NCBI GenBank assembly: GCA_002344885.1
Contig: DDUQ01000073.1
Location: forward strand, 1-41,116
Source of the DNA: Comamonadaceae bacterium UBA2334
GTDB lineage: Bacteria; Pseudomonadota; Gammaproteobacteria; Burkholderiales; Burkholderiaceae_C
Direction of reading: 5' to 3'
DNA length: 41,116 nucleotides
Below the pieces are notes generated by a model that searched no databases, was not told where the DNA came from, and was given only the letters and a program-made list of their open reading frames with translations. Of the stretch, positions 7,544-15,519 are shown in pieces. A program made the position numbers and the translations under genes. The number at the start of each line of letters is the position of its first letter. The stretch's first letter is position 1.

Positions 7544-8560
7544 CTAGCTTGAGCGACGGCGCATCTGCAATGCACCCGGATTCACGATATTGGTTGGCGT
7601 GCCGTTGATGAAGTGCACGACGTTTTCAAATGCGGTTCGGAAAAACGCTTCGTAGTTCGCTTGCTCGACAAACCCGATATGCGGCGTGCAGACACAGTTT
7701 TCCAGCCGCAGGAGCGCGTGACCTTGCAGGATGGGTTCTGACTCGAAAACGTCTACAGCTGCCATGCCGGGGTGCCCTCTGTTCAAGGATGTGAGCAACG
7801 CGTCTGGCTCGATCAACTCGGCCCGGGAGGTGTTGACCAGCAGACTGGTGGCTTTCATCCGTGCCAGGTCTTCGGCGGTCACGCAGGCCTCGGTCGTGGG
7901 TGAAAGCCGCAAATGCAAAGTAAGCACATCGCTTTGTTCAAACAGGGCAACTTTGCTGGTTGCGGTGCTGAAACCATCTGCCACGGCGCGGTGTTGGGCC
8001 TCGTCACTGCCCCAAACAATGACATTCATGCCAAAGGCCTTGCCATAGCTTGCAACCAGCGCACCGATCTTGCCGTAGCTCCAGACACCCAGTGTTTTTC
8101 CTTTCAGGGTACTGCCCAATCCAAAATTGACGGGCATGGACTGAGACTTGAGCCCGGATTGTTGCCAGGCGCCATGTTTGAGGTTGGAGATGTACTGCGG
8201 CAGGCGACGCATCGCTGCCATGATGAGTGCCCAGGTCAATTCAGCTGGCGCAATGGGTGAACCCACGCCTTCGGCGACAGCCACGCCACGTTCGGTGCAG
8301 GCCGCCACATCGATGTGTTGCCCGACACGCCCGGTTTGTGAAATCAGTTTCAGTTTGGGTAACTTCTCGATCAACTGTCGTGTGACGTGGGTACGCTCGC
8401 GGATCAGAACCAGGATGTCGGCATCGCGGAGCCTGACAGACAACTGGCCCACGCCTTTGACAGTGTTGGTGAATACTTTTGCGGGGTAGGGCTCAAGCAA
8501 ATCGGCACATGCGAGCTTGCGCACGGCATCTTGGTAGTCATCGAGAATCACAATGTTCAT
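7544..8560 (-). CDS. D-2-hydroxyacid dehydrogenase family protein
   Basis: This 338-residue protein belongs to the NAD-dependent D-isomer 2-hydroxyacid dehydrogenases (SerA/GyaR-like). The catalytic residues are visible: Arg in LLVNTSRAELI, Glu in VDVFESEP and His in CTPHIGFVE. The dinucleotide site reads GVWSYGKIG, so the first Gly of the usual GxGxxG is Ser, while the other two glycines remain. The start is the ATG at 8560 (MNIVILDDYQ), which opens the first beta strand; a further upstream start would add MMAQCTIPC. The substrate cannot be told from sequence. No operon partner is evident. Confidence 0.88.
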   Translation of the reverse strand: MNIVILDDYQDAVRKLACADLLEPYPAKVFTNTVKGVGQLSVRLRDADILVLIRERTHVTRQLIEKLPKLKLISQTGRVGQHIDVAACTERGVAVAEGVGSPIAPAELTWALIMAAMRRLPQYISNLKHGAWQQSGLKSQSMPVNFGLGSTLKGKTLGVWSYGKIGALVASYGKAFGMNVIVWGSDEAQHRAVADGFSTATSKVALFEQSDVLTLHLRLSPTTEACVTAEDLARMKATSLLVNTSRAELIEPDALLTSLNRGHPGMAAVDVFESEPILQGHALLRLENCVCTPHIGFVEQANYEAFFRTAFENVVHFINGTPTNIVNPGALQMRRRSS

Positions 8561-8653
8561 GCACGGTATTGTGCACTGCGCCATCACGCAAGTTTGTGCG
8601 TAGGCGCCATAGAGTCTGTGTGAGTTTGGGCAGCCTGGACGCCGTGTGGGTGG

Positions 8654-8968
8654 TCAGTGCACGCTCTCGATGGCAGCGAGCCTTTCCAACTCGGCATGGA
8701 CATCGGCCATCCTACCCGAAATGCGCAGCCTCACTGGGTGAGGGCAACCGTCTTTGTTGCTGTCGCGGTGCAGCGTTACCTTGACCGGGTGTGGACAGCG
8801 AACATATGGTCCGATCTGCTCGGACGGAGTCTCATTGAGGGGCATGACAAGACTGCCTGCCGTGCTTTTCAACGTGCGAGAGACAGGCGTGGCTTGTGAT
8901 ACACCGGCGCGCAGCGGGTCAAGCTGACGCCCGCGTAAGAAAAGCAATCCAGAAAGCAGTGACAACAT
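8654..8968 (-). CDS. Small hypothetical protein downstream of lexA
   Basis: I do not recognise this 104-residue protein. It starts 46 bp after the lexA stop in the same direction, with a good ribosome site (CTGGAG, about 8 nt before ATG), so it may be cotranscribed with lexA and induced by DNA damage. The N-terminus is short and hydrophobic (MLSLLSGLLFLRG), possibly a weak signal or anchor. Two copies of CPHPV, at residues 58-62 and 75-79, are each followed by a basic residue and a short beta-like stretch. The C-terminus looks helical (MADVHAELERLAAIE). No function is assigned. Confidence 0.55.
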   Translation of the reverse strand: MLSLLSGLLFLRGRQLDPLRAGVSQATPVSRTLKSTAGSLVMPLNETPSEQIGPYVRCPHPVKVTLHRDSNKDGCPHPVRLRISGRMADVHAELERLAAIESVH

Positions 8969-9014
8969 GGCAATCTCCAGAGAAGGTGGTTGTGGGGTCA
9001 GAACGGAAGGGGCA

Positions 9015-9701
9015 TCAGTTCAACAGCGTGTTGCGGATGAGCCCGACTGCGAGGCCTTCAATTTCGAACGGGTCGTCTGGCGCAACCGTGATGGTTTTGA
9101 ATGCCGGGTTTTCGGCATGCAGTTCAATGCCTCGCTCGTTGCGCCAGAATCGCTTGACGGTCACGTCTTCGCCCAGCCTGGCCACAACGATTTGCCCATT
9201 TCTGACGTCTTTAGTGACATGTACGGCCAGCAGGTCACCGTCCAAGATGCCGGCATCGCGCATGGACATGCCACGTACCTTCAGCAAGTAATCGGGTTTA
9301 CGCTGGAACAGACTGCTTTCGACGTGGTAGGTGCGATCCACATGTTCTTGCGCGAGAATGGGCGATCCGGCTGCGACCCGACCAACCAAAGGCAACGCGA
9401 GTTGCATCAGGCTTTGCAGAGGCAGGGTCAACTGCTGCATGCTGTTTTCATGGAGCGACCGAAGGGTGTCGGATTTCAAGCGGATGCCGCGGGAGGTGCC
9501 ACTGACCAGTTCGATCACGCCTTTGCGCGCCAAGGCCTGCAAATGCTCTTCCGCTGCGTTGGCAGACTTGAAGCCCAGTTGGCTGGCAATTTCGGCTCGG
9601 GTGGGTGGTGCACCGGTTCGTTTGATGGCTGTTTGAATCAGATCCAGGATTTGCTGCTGCCGCTCCGTGAGTTTGGGGGGGAAGGTAGAGGCGTCGCGCA
9701 T
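9015..9701 (-). CDS. lexA: LexA repressor, SOS response
   Basis: LexA represses DNA-damage genes and cleaves itself when RecA filaments form. The 228-residue protein has an N-terminal winged helix-turn-helix (LTERQQQILDLIQTAIKRTG, then PPTRAEIASQLGFKSANAAEE). The cleavage site is Ala111-Gly112 within GRVAAGSP. The catalytic dyad is Ser146 (RGMSMRDAG) and Lys183 (DVTVKRFW). Length and order match the family. Two CTGT-N8-NCAG sites lie just upstream (9732-9747 and 9751-9766), consistent with autoregulation. A small gene of unknown function follows in the same direction. Confidence 0.97.
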   Translation of the reverse strand: MRDASTFPPKLTERQQQILDLIQTAIKRTGAPPTRAEIASQLGFKSANAAEEHLQALARKGVIELVSGTSRGIRLKSDTLRSLHENSMQQLTLPLQSLMQLALPLVGRVAAGSPILAQEHVDRTYHVESSLFQRKPDYLLKVRGMSMRDAGILDGDLLAVHVTKDVRNGQIVVARLGEDVTVKRFWRNERGIELHAENPAFKTITVAPDDPFEIEGLAVGLIRNTLLN

Positions 9702-9731
9702 GGGTGACCTTTGCTGTGATGTTGATGGGGT

Positions 9732-9747
9732 CTGTTTTTTTATCCAG
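9732..9747. promoter_or_regulatory. lexA: LexA-box-like operator 1
   Basis: CTGT-N8-CCAG with a T-rich centre matches the proteobacterial LexA box (CTGT-N8-ACAG) except for one base. It lies 31 bp upstream of the lexA start codon and 19 bp, site to site, from a second such box. Confidence 0.7.
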
Positions 9748-9750
9748 TAA

Positions 9751-9766
9751 CTGTATTTTTATTCAG
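9751..9766. promoter_or_regulatory. LexA-box-like operator 2
   Basis: CTGT-N8-TCAG with an A/T-only centre is one base from the consensus. Tandem boxes at this spacing are common in front of lexA itself. This box ends 11 bp before the start codon of the divergent asparaginase gene, so LexA bound here would cover that gene's translation start region and perhaps its promoter. Confidence 0.7.
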
Positions 9767-9777
9767 TTTTTGAAATC

Positions 9778-10827
9778 ATGCAAGCTGTTCAAACCAAGTT
9801 ATGGCTTTTGGGTACAGGTGGAACGATTGCCGGCCAATCTGCTGTTGAGGGCGACAACGTGGGGTACACGGCTGGCACTGTGCCCGTTGAAGCCTTGTTG
9901 CCAAAAGGCGCAAATCGTTTGTTGGAATCCGCAGGTCTGGAAGTCGTTTCAAGACAGTTGGCTCAGTTGGACAGCAAAGACATGACCTATAGCGTGTGGT
10001 TTGCGCTGGCAGAGGCCGTCTGTGCGGCATGCGACGACCCTGCCGTGCGCGGTGTGGTGATCACACACGGGACCGATACCATTGAGGAAACGGCTTTCTT
10101 TCTTGCTGAGGTGTGTCGGCCGGTCAAGCCTGTGGTGCTGACATGCGCCATGCGTCCAGCCACTGCGGCTTCACCTGACGGGCCACAGAATCTGTTGGAC
10201 GCAATGGCCGTTGCTTCAGATGAACGGGCAGGTGGCGTGGTCGTGGTCACGGCGGGTGCGGTGCACCGTGCGTCCAGCGTGTCCAAAGTTCATCCCTACA
10301 GGATTGATGCATTCAGCTCCGGTGAACAAGGGCCATTGGCTATGGTCGAGGAGGGGCGTATCCGTTGGTTGCATCAATCGGGTGAGGCGCAGCCGTCCGC
10401 ATCCCAGGGCAGCACAACTAGCAAAGAACTGCGGGGGGGCGACCATCACCCGTCTGACGCCCTGCGGTTGGTCTCCCAGTTGCGTACAGGGGGCCTGCCC
10501 CGCGTGGAATGGGTGGTCAGCCGAACGGGTGTCGGGCCGCGTGAGGTAGAACAATGGCTGGTCGACAGTCCATCAGAGCCTGTGCGTGGGCTGATTGTGG
10601 TGGGTACTGGAAACGGGACGTTTCACCAGTCATTAGTCGAGCCCCTGAAGCGGGCGGAGGCGGCTGGCGTGTTGGTTTGGCGCACCACACGCTGCACCCA
10701 GGGCCCGATCGTGCTCGGGTCGAGTGGCGTCGACTGGCCCCGAGTCACACATTTGGACCCGGTCAAGGCACGAATCGCGTTGGCACTGTGCATTGCCCGG
10801 GCTGATTGCTCGTATAGCGCGGTTTGA
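9778..10827 (+). CDS. L-asparaginase (type I/II, Thr-dependent family)
   Basis: The enzyme hydrolyses asparagine to aspartate and ammonia. The first catalytic motif is LLGTGGTIAG at residues 8-17 and the second is VITHGTDTIEETAFFL, both hallmark signatures. RPATAASPDGPQNLLDA and GTGNGT further along are also typical. At 349 residues it is of normal length. No signal peptide is visible, so it is probably cytoplasmic. The ATG at 9778 lies so close to a LexA-box-like site that regulation by LexA, or a downstream start, should be considered; no clear Shine-Dalgarno sequence is present. A strong terminator follows. Confidence 0.92.
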   Translation: MQAVQTKLWLLGTGGTIAGQSAVEGDNVGYTAGTVPVEALLPKGANRLLESAGLEVVSRQLAQLDSKDMTYSVWFALAEAVCAACDDPAVRGVVITHGTDTIEETAFFLAEVCRPVKPVVLTCAMRPATAASPDGPQNLLDAMAVASDERAGGVVVVTAGAVHRASSVSKVHPYRIDAFSSGEQGPLAMVEEGRIRWLHQSGEAQPSASQGSTTSKELRGGDHHPSDALRLVSQLRTGGLPRVEWVVSRTGVGPREVEQWLVDSPSEPVRGLIVVGTGNGTFHQSLVEPLKRAEAAGVLVWRTTRCTQGPIVLGSSGVDWPRVTHLDPVKARIALALCIARADCSYSAV

Positions 10828-10836
10828 CCCGGTAAC

Positions 10837-10866
10837 AAAAAAGCCCCGCGTGCGGGGCTTGTTTAA
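10837..10866. terminator. Bidirectional intrinsic terminator
   Basis: AAGCCCCGC and GCGGGGCTT form a 9-bp GC-rich stem with a tiny loop, flanked by an A-run on the left and a T-rich stretch on the right. It separates the asparaginase gene from the convergent adk gene and can serve both. Confidence 0.9.
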
Positions 10867-10882
10867 TTTACCTTGCAAACCT

Positions 10883-11539
10883 TCAGCTGCTGAGTGCTGC
10901 GAATGCCCGGTTGGTGATGTCTTCCACACTGCCAGTACCGCTGATGGCGCGGTACTTGGGAGCTGCAGCGGGGTCGGCCGCAGCCCAATCGCTGTAGTAG
11001 GCCACCAGGGGGCGCGTCTGTGCGCTGTAAACATCCAGACGCTTCTTTACGGTTTCTTCCTTGTCGTCTTCGCGCTGGACCAGCGGCTCACCGGTGACAT
11101 CGTCCACGCCAGGTGTTTTGGGTGGGTTGAAGGTGACGTGGTAGGTGCGGCCCGAAGCCGGGTGAGAGCGCCGTCCGCTCATGCGCTCGATGATGGCATC
11201 GAACGGCACGTCGATTTCCAGCACGTAATCGAGTTTGACACCGGCGGCCTTCATGGCATCGGCTTGCGGGATGGTGCGGGGGAACCCGTCAAACAGGAAG
11301 CCGTTGGCGCAATCAGACTGTGCAATCCGCTCTTTCACCAGGTTGATGATCAGCGTGTCGCTCACCAGGCCGCCTGACTCCATGACCGCTTTGGCCTCCA
11401 GTCCCAGCGGGGTGCCAGCCTTGACGGCTGCACGCAGCATGTCGCCAGTAGAGATCTGGGGAATGCCATACTTCTGGCAGATAAAAGTGGCCTGTGTGCC
11501 CTTGCCGGCACCGGGGGCACCCAACAGTATCAATCGCAT
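10883..11539 (-). CDS. adk: Adenylate kinase
   Basis: Adenylate kinase balances ATP, ADP and AMP. The P-loop GAPGAGKGTQ begins at residue 7, the AMP-binding region includes ISTGDMLRAAVKAGTPLG, and GFPRTIPQADAM is the conserved AMP/Arg segment. The LID reads GRRSHPASGRTYH, without zinc-binding cysteines. The ATG at 11539 (MRLILLGAPG) gives the standard 218 residues and has a good ribosome site (AAAGGAC). It lies at the distal end of the exbB-exbD-lpxK-trm112-kdsB series, 195 bp after kdsB, so it may have its own promoter. Confidence 0.97.
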   Translation of the reverse strand: MRLILLGAPGAGKGTQATFICQKYGIPQISTGDMLRAAVKAGTPLGLEAKAVMESGGLVSDTLIINLVKERIAQSDCANGFLFDGFPRTIPQADAMKAAGVKLDYVLEIDVPFDAIIERMSGRRSHPASGRTYHVTFNPPKTPGVDDVTGEPLVQREDDKEETVKKRLDVYSAQTRPLVAYYSDWAAADPAAAPKYRAISGTGSVEDITNRAFAALSS

Positions 11540-11660
11540 GTCTGTCCTTTGTTTGATTGCAGGTTGTTCAATGCATTGCTGCGCTCCGGGCATGGCATGA
11601 AAGCAAGGCACGGCTGCTGGCTCAAGCACGCAGCTTAACATGCCATCCCTTTACGTCCGC

Positions 11661-11690
11661 TTACTTCACGCCTGCTTACCTCACGCTCGC
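11661..11690. repeat. Two imperfect 15-bp direct repeats upstream of adk
   Basis: TTACTTCACGCCTGC and TTACCTCACGCTCGC stand side by side in the 195-bp gap between kdsB and adk. A shorter related unit (TTACGTCCGC) precedes them. They may be part of the adk promoter region or a chance microsatellite. Confidence 0.4.
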
Positions 11691-11734
11691 TGACTGCCTT
11701 GTGTCAATCGAGCCGTGCTGTCACGTCACCGCTT

Positions 11735-12553
11735 TCAGCTTTGGACTGGCGGTTCAGCCAGCACCGCACGAACGCGTGCCAGGTCCTCCGGTGTGTCCAC
11801 ACCGGCGTGCGGGGCTGTGTGGGTCACATGGACGGCTATGCGCTCGCCATGCCACAGCACGCGCAGTTGCTCAAGCATTTCCGTGCTTTCGAGTGCGCAG
11901 GTGGCCATGGCGGGGATGGTTTTCAGGAACCCCGCCCGGTAGGCGTACAGCCCAATGTGCCGCAACGGTGTGCAAGGCGGCAAAGCAGTGTTTCCAACCG
12001 GAGCAGACATGCCTTGCTGCATGCCATCGCGCCACCACGCGATGGGCGCACGGCTGAAGTAGAGCGCAAGGTCCTGCCGATCGGTCACCACCTTGACCAC
12101 GTTGGGGTTCAAGAAATCGTCCCAGTTGTGCAACGGGTGCGCTGCGGTGGCCATCTGGCAGCCGACGGTGTCGGCGAGTTTGGCGGCCACTGCCTGGATC
12201 AACGCCGGATCAATCAAGGGTTCGTCACCTTGAACGTTGACGATGATGGTTTCGTCGGGTGCGTTCAGCAATTGACAAGCTTGAGCCAGTCGGTCGCTGC
12301 CCGAAGGATGCGATGCATCGGTCATGACGGCTTCAATACCATGCAGCGCACAGGCTTGGGCAATCCGGTCATGGTCGGTGGCGACCACGATCCGGGTTGC
12401 GGCACTGGCCGCAGCTTGCCTGGCGACCCGGACCACCATCGGCAGGCCAGCCAAGTCAGCCAGCGCTTTGTCGGGCAGGCGCGTGGAGGCCAATCGGGCT
12501 GGTATCAGCACCCAGAATGGATGGGGTGGGGTGTTCGATTCAATGGCTTTCAC
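11735..12553 (-). CDS. kdsB: CMP-Kdo synthetase (3-deoxy-manno-octulosonate cytidylyltransferase)
   Basis: KdsB activates Kdo with CTP for attachment to lipid A. The 272-residue protein has the nucleotidyltransferase start VLIPARLASTRLPDKAL, then VVATDHDRI, the metal-binding segment IIVNVQGDEPLID, and LRHIGLYAYRAGFL with a nearby CALESTEMLEQLR, all standard in this family. The ATG start overlaps the end of the trm112-like gene by 4 bp, so translation is probably coupled. Its neighbours lpxK and trm112 place it in the envelope operon. Confidence 0.96.
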   Translation of the reverse strand: MKAIESNTPPHPFWVLIPARLASTRLPDKALADLAGLPMVVRVARQAAASAATRIVVATDHDRIAQACALHGIEAVMTDASHPSGSDRLAQACQLLNAPDETIIVNVQGDEPLIDPALIQAVAAKLADTVGCQMATAAHPLHNWDDFLNPNVVKVVTDRQDLALYFSRAPIAWWRDGMQQGMSAPVGNTALPPCTPLRHIGLYAYRAGFLKTIPAMATCALESTEMLEQLRVLWHGERIAVHVTHTAPHAGVDTPEDLARVRAVLAEPPVQS

Positions 12554-12768
12554 TGCGCTGCGCTTCCGCTGGATACTGTTCGGCGCAGGGCCTCGTGTTC
12601 TTCGTCCGACAGCGGGCGGGCTTCCTGTTCTAGCAGGATGGGTATGCCATCGCGCACCGGAAATGCCAGCTTTGCACTGGCTGACAGGAGTTCGGTGCGC
12701 TCGGCATTCATGCGCAAAGGCCCTTTGGTGACGGGGCAGACCAGCAATTCAAGCAGTTTTTTGTCCAT
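12550..12768 (-). CDS. Trm112-family small protein (YcaR-like)
   Basis: This 72-residue protein begins MDKKLLELLVCPVTKGPL and continues with LAFPVRDGIPILLEQEARPL, the pattern of bacterial Trm112/YcaR proteins. Only one cysteine remains, so the zinc ribbon of the eukaryotic form is absent. Its role in bacteria is poorly defined; it is nearly always found between lpxK and kdsB. It overlaps lpxK by 20 bp and kdsB by 4 bp, which argues for translational coupling. Confidence 0.93.
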   Translation of the reverse strand: MDKKLLELLVCPVTKGPLRMNAERTELLSASAKLAFPVRDGIPILLEQEARPLSDEEHEALRRTVSSGSAAQ

Positions 12769-13900
12769 GGCGCGATGATAGCCTTGCGTCCAGTTGTTGG
12801 AAAAAAGCGGGCTCTATGTCCAGTTCAAGTGGCACGGCCCACAGTTGATGCTGCCAGCCTTGGTCTTCGGTCGCGACGGCAGGGCGCTCACACCTCGCGT
12901 CGCTGTCACCAGATGAGGCCGGTTCGAGCGGAAACAGCTTGACGGCGTCTTTCTCGGTTAAAAATACGCTCTTGCGCAATAGAATATTGGCAAGTTTGCT
13001 ACGTAATTCATTGTCAGGGGAGAAGTGGTCGGGCAAAGACCAAGTTTCGTCCAAATCCACGCCTTGCTTGCGCAGCATGTCAAAAAAAAGTTCTGGCTTG
13101 GCTATACCGGCGATGGCCAGAGTTGGTTTTGTTGCCAAAGCGTGCAAGCCAACTCGCACGCCTGCTGCATTGCGGGCGTATGCGGCCAATTTTTTGGTGC
13201 CGACGTGAACCCTTTCGCCATCGCGGATGGGGCTGACTCGGTTTGAACGCTGGTGTCCCGCCGGGACGGCTTGCACCACCAGATCAATATGCCTGCCTGT
13301 GCCTTTGGGCCACGGTTCTCGCAACATGCCAGCGGGTAACAGCCAGCCATTGCCCAATCCGCGCTCGTCAAACACGGCGATGCTCACGTCGGCGTGCAGT
13401 GCGAGGTGTTGCAAGCCATCGTCACAGACGATGACGGTGGTGTCAGGGTGTGTGGCCAGCAGGTGCTCGACCGCTTGCCATCGTTGGGAAGCGACCACAA
13501 CCGGGACACCCGTTGCCTGGTGGATTAATTTGGGTTCGTCCCCGGTATCGGCAGTGCGCGATCGGGCATGGACCGCCAAAGGTAACTCGTCGGCACCAGT
13601 GTCGGGTTGCCGTCCGTAACCGCGGGAAACCACACCGGGCTTGTGTCCGGTGTTCAGCAGGTGCTGCACCACGCCAATCACCACCGGCGTTTTGCCGGCA
13701 CCGCCTGCAACGATGTTGCCCACCACGATGACGGGTACGCGCGCCCGATGAACCGGTGCCCAGCCTGCGCGGTAGGCGTGGTTCCGAATGGCCATTGCAA
13801 CCGCGTAGATTTGCGAGATGGGCCACAGCAGGCAGGTCAGCCAATTCCGGTGCAGCCAAGCTTTGCGGACGCGTGCGGACCAATGGGCGTGCTGGGGCAT
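12749..13900 (-). CDS. lpxK: Tetraacyldisaccharide 4'-kinase (lipid A synthesis)
   Basis: LpxK phosphorylates the 4' position of the lipid A disaccharide at the inner membrane. The N-terminus carries a hydrophobic, membrane-associated segment (WLTCLLWPISQIYAVAMAIR). The P-loop is GNIVAGGAGKTP, followed by GVVSRGYGR and the metal-binding stretch VIVCDDGLQHLALHADVSIA. Length is 383 residues, somewhat longer than many homologues because of an extra acidic/basic insert near the C-terminus (SSGDSDARCERPAVATEDQ). It follows exbD by 18 bp in the same operon. Confidence 0.95.
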   Translation of the reverse strand: MPQHAHWSARVRKAWLHRNWLTCLLWPISQIYAVAMAIRNHAYRAGWAPVHRARVPVIVVGNIVAGGAGKTPVVIGVVQHLLNTGHKPGVVSRGYGRQPDTGADELPLAVHARSRTADTGDEPKLIHQATGVPVVVASQRWQAVEHLLATHPDTTVIVCDDGLQHLALHADVSIAVFDERGLGNGWLLPAGMLREPWPKGTGRHIDLVVQAVPAGHQRSNRVSPIRDGERVHVGTKKLAAYARNAAGVRVGLHALATKPTLAIAGIAKPELFFDMLRKQGVDLDETWSLPDHFSPDNELRSKLANILLRKSVFLTEKDAVKLFPLEPASSGDSDARCERPAVATEDQGWQHQLWAVPLELDIEPAFFQQLDARLSSRHGQKTA

Positions 13901-13918
13901 GGCCGAGTCAACGGCCTC

Positions 13919-14356
13919 TCAAGGCCGCCGTGCGTTGCGGGAGTCGCTGGATGACTGCGTGGTGAACGAGATGCGCCCCAGGCCCGTGCGCCGTGCGGCA
14001 TCCATCACCGAAACCACGGCCTGATGCGGGGCGGCTGCATCAGCGCTGATGACGATGATGGCTTCGTTGTCGGCCTTGCCTGCTTCAGCGAGCGCTTCGG
14101 ACAGCGCGCCCACGCTTCCATTGGCCAACATGGTGCCGTTGACCGCGATGCGGCTGTCTCTTGCGATGGTGACCAAAACTTCGTTGGGCTGGGTCTTTTG
14201 CGCCTCGGCGTCGGCAACGGGCAAATTGACCTGCAGTTCCGTGTACTTGCTGTAAGTGGTGGTCAGCACCAGAAAAATCAGCACGACCAACAGGATGTCG
14301 ATGAACGGTATGAGATTCAACTCGGGTTCATCACGGTGACCTGGCCGGAAGTTCAT
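13919..14356 (-). CDS. exbD: ExbD/TolR-family biopolymer transport protein
   Basis: ExbD-type proteins couple proton flow to outer-membrane transport or lipid trafficking. The 145-residue protein has one N-terminal transmembrane helix with the key Asp (ELNLIPFIDILLVVLIFLVL, Asp at residue 20), then a periplasmic domain ending VVSVMDAARRTGLGRISF. It lies 6 bp downstream of the exbB-like gene, its expected partner, and directly before lpxK. The position next to lipid A genes is typical of Burkholderiales and suggests an envelope role rather than iron uptake; the exact client is unknown. Confidence 0.93.
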   Translation of the reverse strand: MNFRPGHRDEPELNLIPFIDILLVVLIFLVLTTTYSKYTELQVNLPVADAEAQKTQPNEVLVTIARDSRIAVNGTMLANGSVGALSEALAEAGKADNEAIIVISADAAAPHQAVVSVMDAARRTGLGRISFTTQSSSDSRNARRP

Positions 14357-14362
14357 CTGGCT

Positions 14363-15004
14363 TCAACCCTTGATCTGGATGAGATGGCGCACAAACCGCT
14401 CGGAAGCCAGTTCCATTTCGAGCAGATAGGCATCGACACGGGCGCGAAAGTAGCGCCAGAACATCAGCGCAGGAATGGCGACGATCAGCCCGAATGCAGT
14501 GTTGTACAGCGCGATGGAAATACCGTGTGCAAGTTGAGCCGGGTTGCCAGTGCCTACGGCAGCACCCAGCCCGCCAGCCCCCACTTGCGAACCGAAAATT
14601 TCAATCATGCCCACGACTGTGCCCAGCAAGCCGAGCAGGGGAGCTGCCGATGCAATCGTGGCCAGTGCCCCCAGGTAGCGCTGCAAGCGTGCTGCCACTG
14701 CTCGGCCTTTGCCTTCCATGGCAGCGCGCAGGTTGGACTCGCTCGTGCGGGGGTGGCGCAACAATTCACGAAAACCCTCGGCCAATACCTCGCCCAGCGC
14801 AGAGTTGGCCGCCAGTTGTTCGACCACGTCACCTGTCGGCACACGTGTTTGCGACACAGCAATGGCTTCGTCCAGCAAAGTGGGCGGTGCCACACGACTG
14901 ACTTTGAGCGCAACAAACCGTTCAATGACCAGAGCCACCGCCACGATGGAGCACAGTATCAGGGGCCAGATCGGCCATCCGGCGGCTTGAATGATGGTCA
15001 GCAA
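14363..15004 (-). CDS. exbB: MotA/TolQ/ExbB-family proton channel
   Basis: The 213-residue inner-membrane protein has three hydrophobic segments: the N-terminal WPIWPLILCSIVAVALVIER, a middle one around LATIASAAPLLGLLGTVVGM, and a third around GISIALYNTAFGLIVAIPAL. The segment APLLGLLGTVVGMIEIF is the family signature. It is the first gene of the minus-strand operon exbB-exbD-lpxK-trm112-kdsB, and with ExbD forms the motor complex. The ATG at 15004 gives the standard N-terminus. Confidence 0.94.
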   Translation of the reverse strand: MLTIIQAAGWPIWPLILCSIVAVALVIERFVALKVSRVAPPTLLDEAIAVSQTRVPTGDVVEQLAANSALGEVLAEGFRELLRHPRTSESNLRAAMEGKGRAVAARLQRYLGALATIASAAPLLGLLGTVVGMIEIFGSQVGAGGLGAAVGTGNPAQLAHGISIALYNTAFGLIVAIPALMFWRYFRARVDAYLLEMELASERFVRHLIQIKG

Positions 15005-15519
15005 GGCTTGCTCCTCGGCTTGTCAAAGTGTCGCGATTATGGCGCAGCAGTTGCCCGACCGATCCGGCGCGAACCGTCCCCGTTTTCTGTGGATAACTTT
15101 GTGAAGAACCGCCCGGATAACCGGGCGAAAGCGCCGTCCCGTCTGGCTTTCGACGCGGTGCCTAAAAAACGGGCGGTCACAAAAGGCTTTTAAAACAATA
15201 GCTTAGACGCCAGTGGTTACGTCCGGCCAGTGCTTCGGAAATTGAACTCCCGCTGCGAAAGATCTGTGGACACCCGGTGGCCGAGAAGCCCTTTGGACAC
15301 TGATTTCCCTGCTTCAAAAAGCCTTGCAAACCGTATGCGCGTTTCTGTCCAGCCAGGCGGTAACGGCAATCAAGGCTTGGCTGTGCACGCTGCCCTTGTC
15401 GATGATGAGGTTGTATGGCCTGTCCCCTGAAGCCGGTCATGCGATGTTCCTACAATGCGCAGCGAGCAAGCCCTGTCGGGTGCGCCCACTTACCCACGAT
15501 CACACCGAAAGGACGCCAC
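15005..15519. other. 515-bp stretch without a recognisable gene
   Basis: This gap lies between the divergent exbB and sodB genes and should hold both promoters. I see no convincing coding sequence. It contains a 9-mer identical to the reverse complement of the DnaA box TTATCCACA at 15088-15096 and a perfect hairpin GCCCGG-ATAA-CCGGGC at 15111-15126. No other DnaA boxes cluster here, so it is not an origin on this evidence. Confidence 0.6.

Noticed and set aside
15088..15096. Possible replication origin
   Set aside because: Only one exact DnaA-box 9-mer is present, with no cluster, no AT-rich unwinding element and no dnaA, dnaN or gidA nearby.
14024..15193. Plus-strand open frame opposite exbD/exbB
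   Set aside because: The membrane motifs of ExbB and ExbD are on the minus strand; the antisense translation is composition-driven.
15177..15440. Remnant of a gene (for example xseA) upstream of sodB
   Set aside because: Both strands were read; no translated stretch resembles exodeoxyribonuclease VII or any other family I know.
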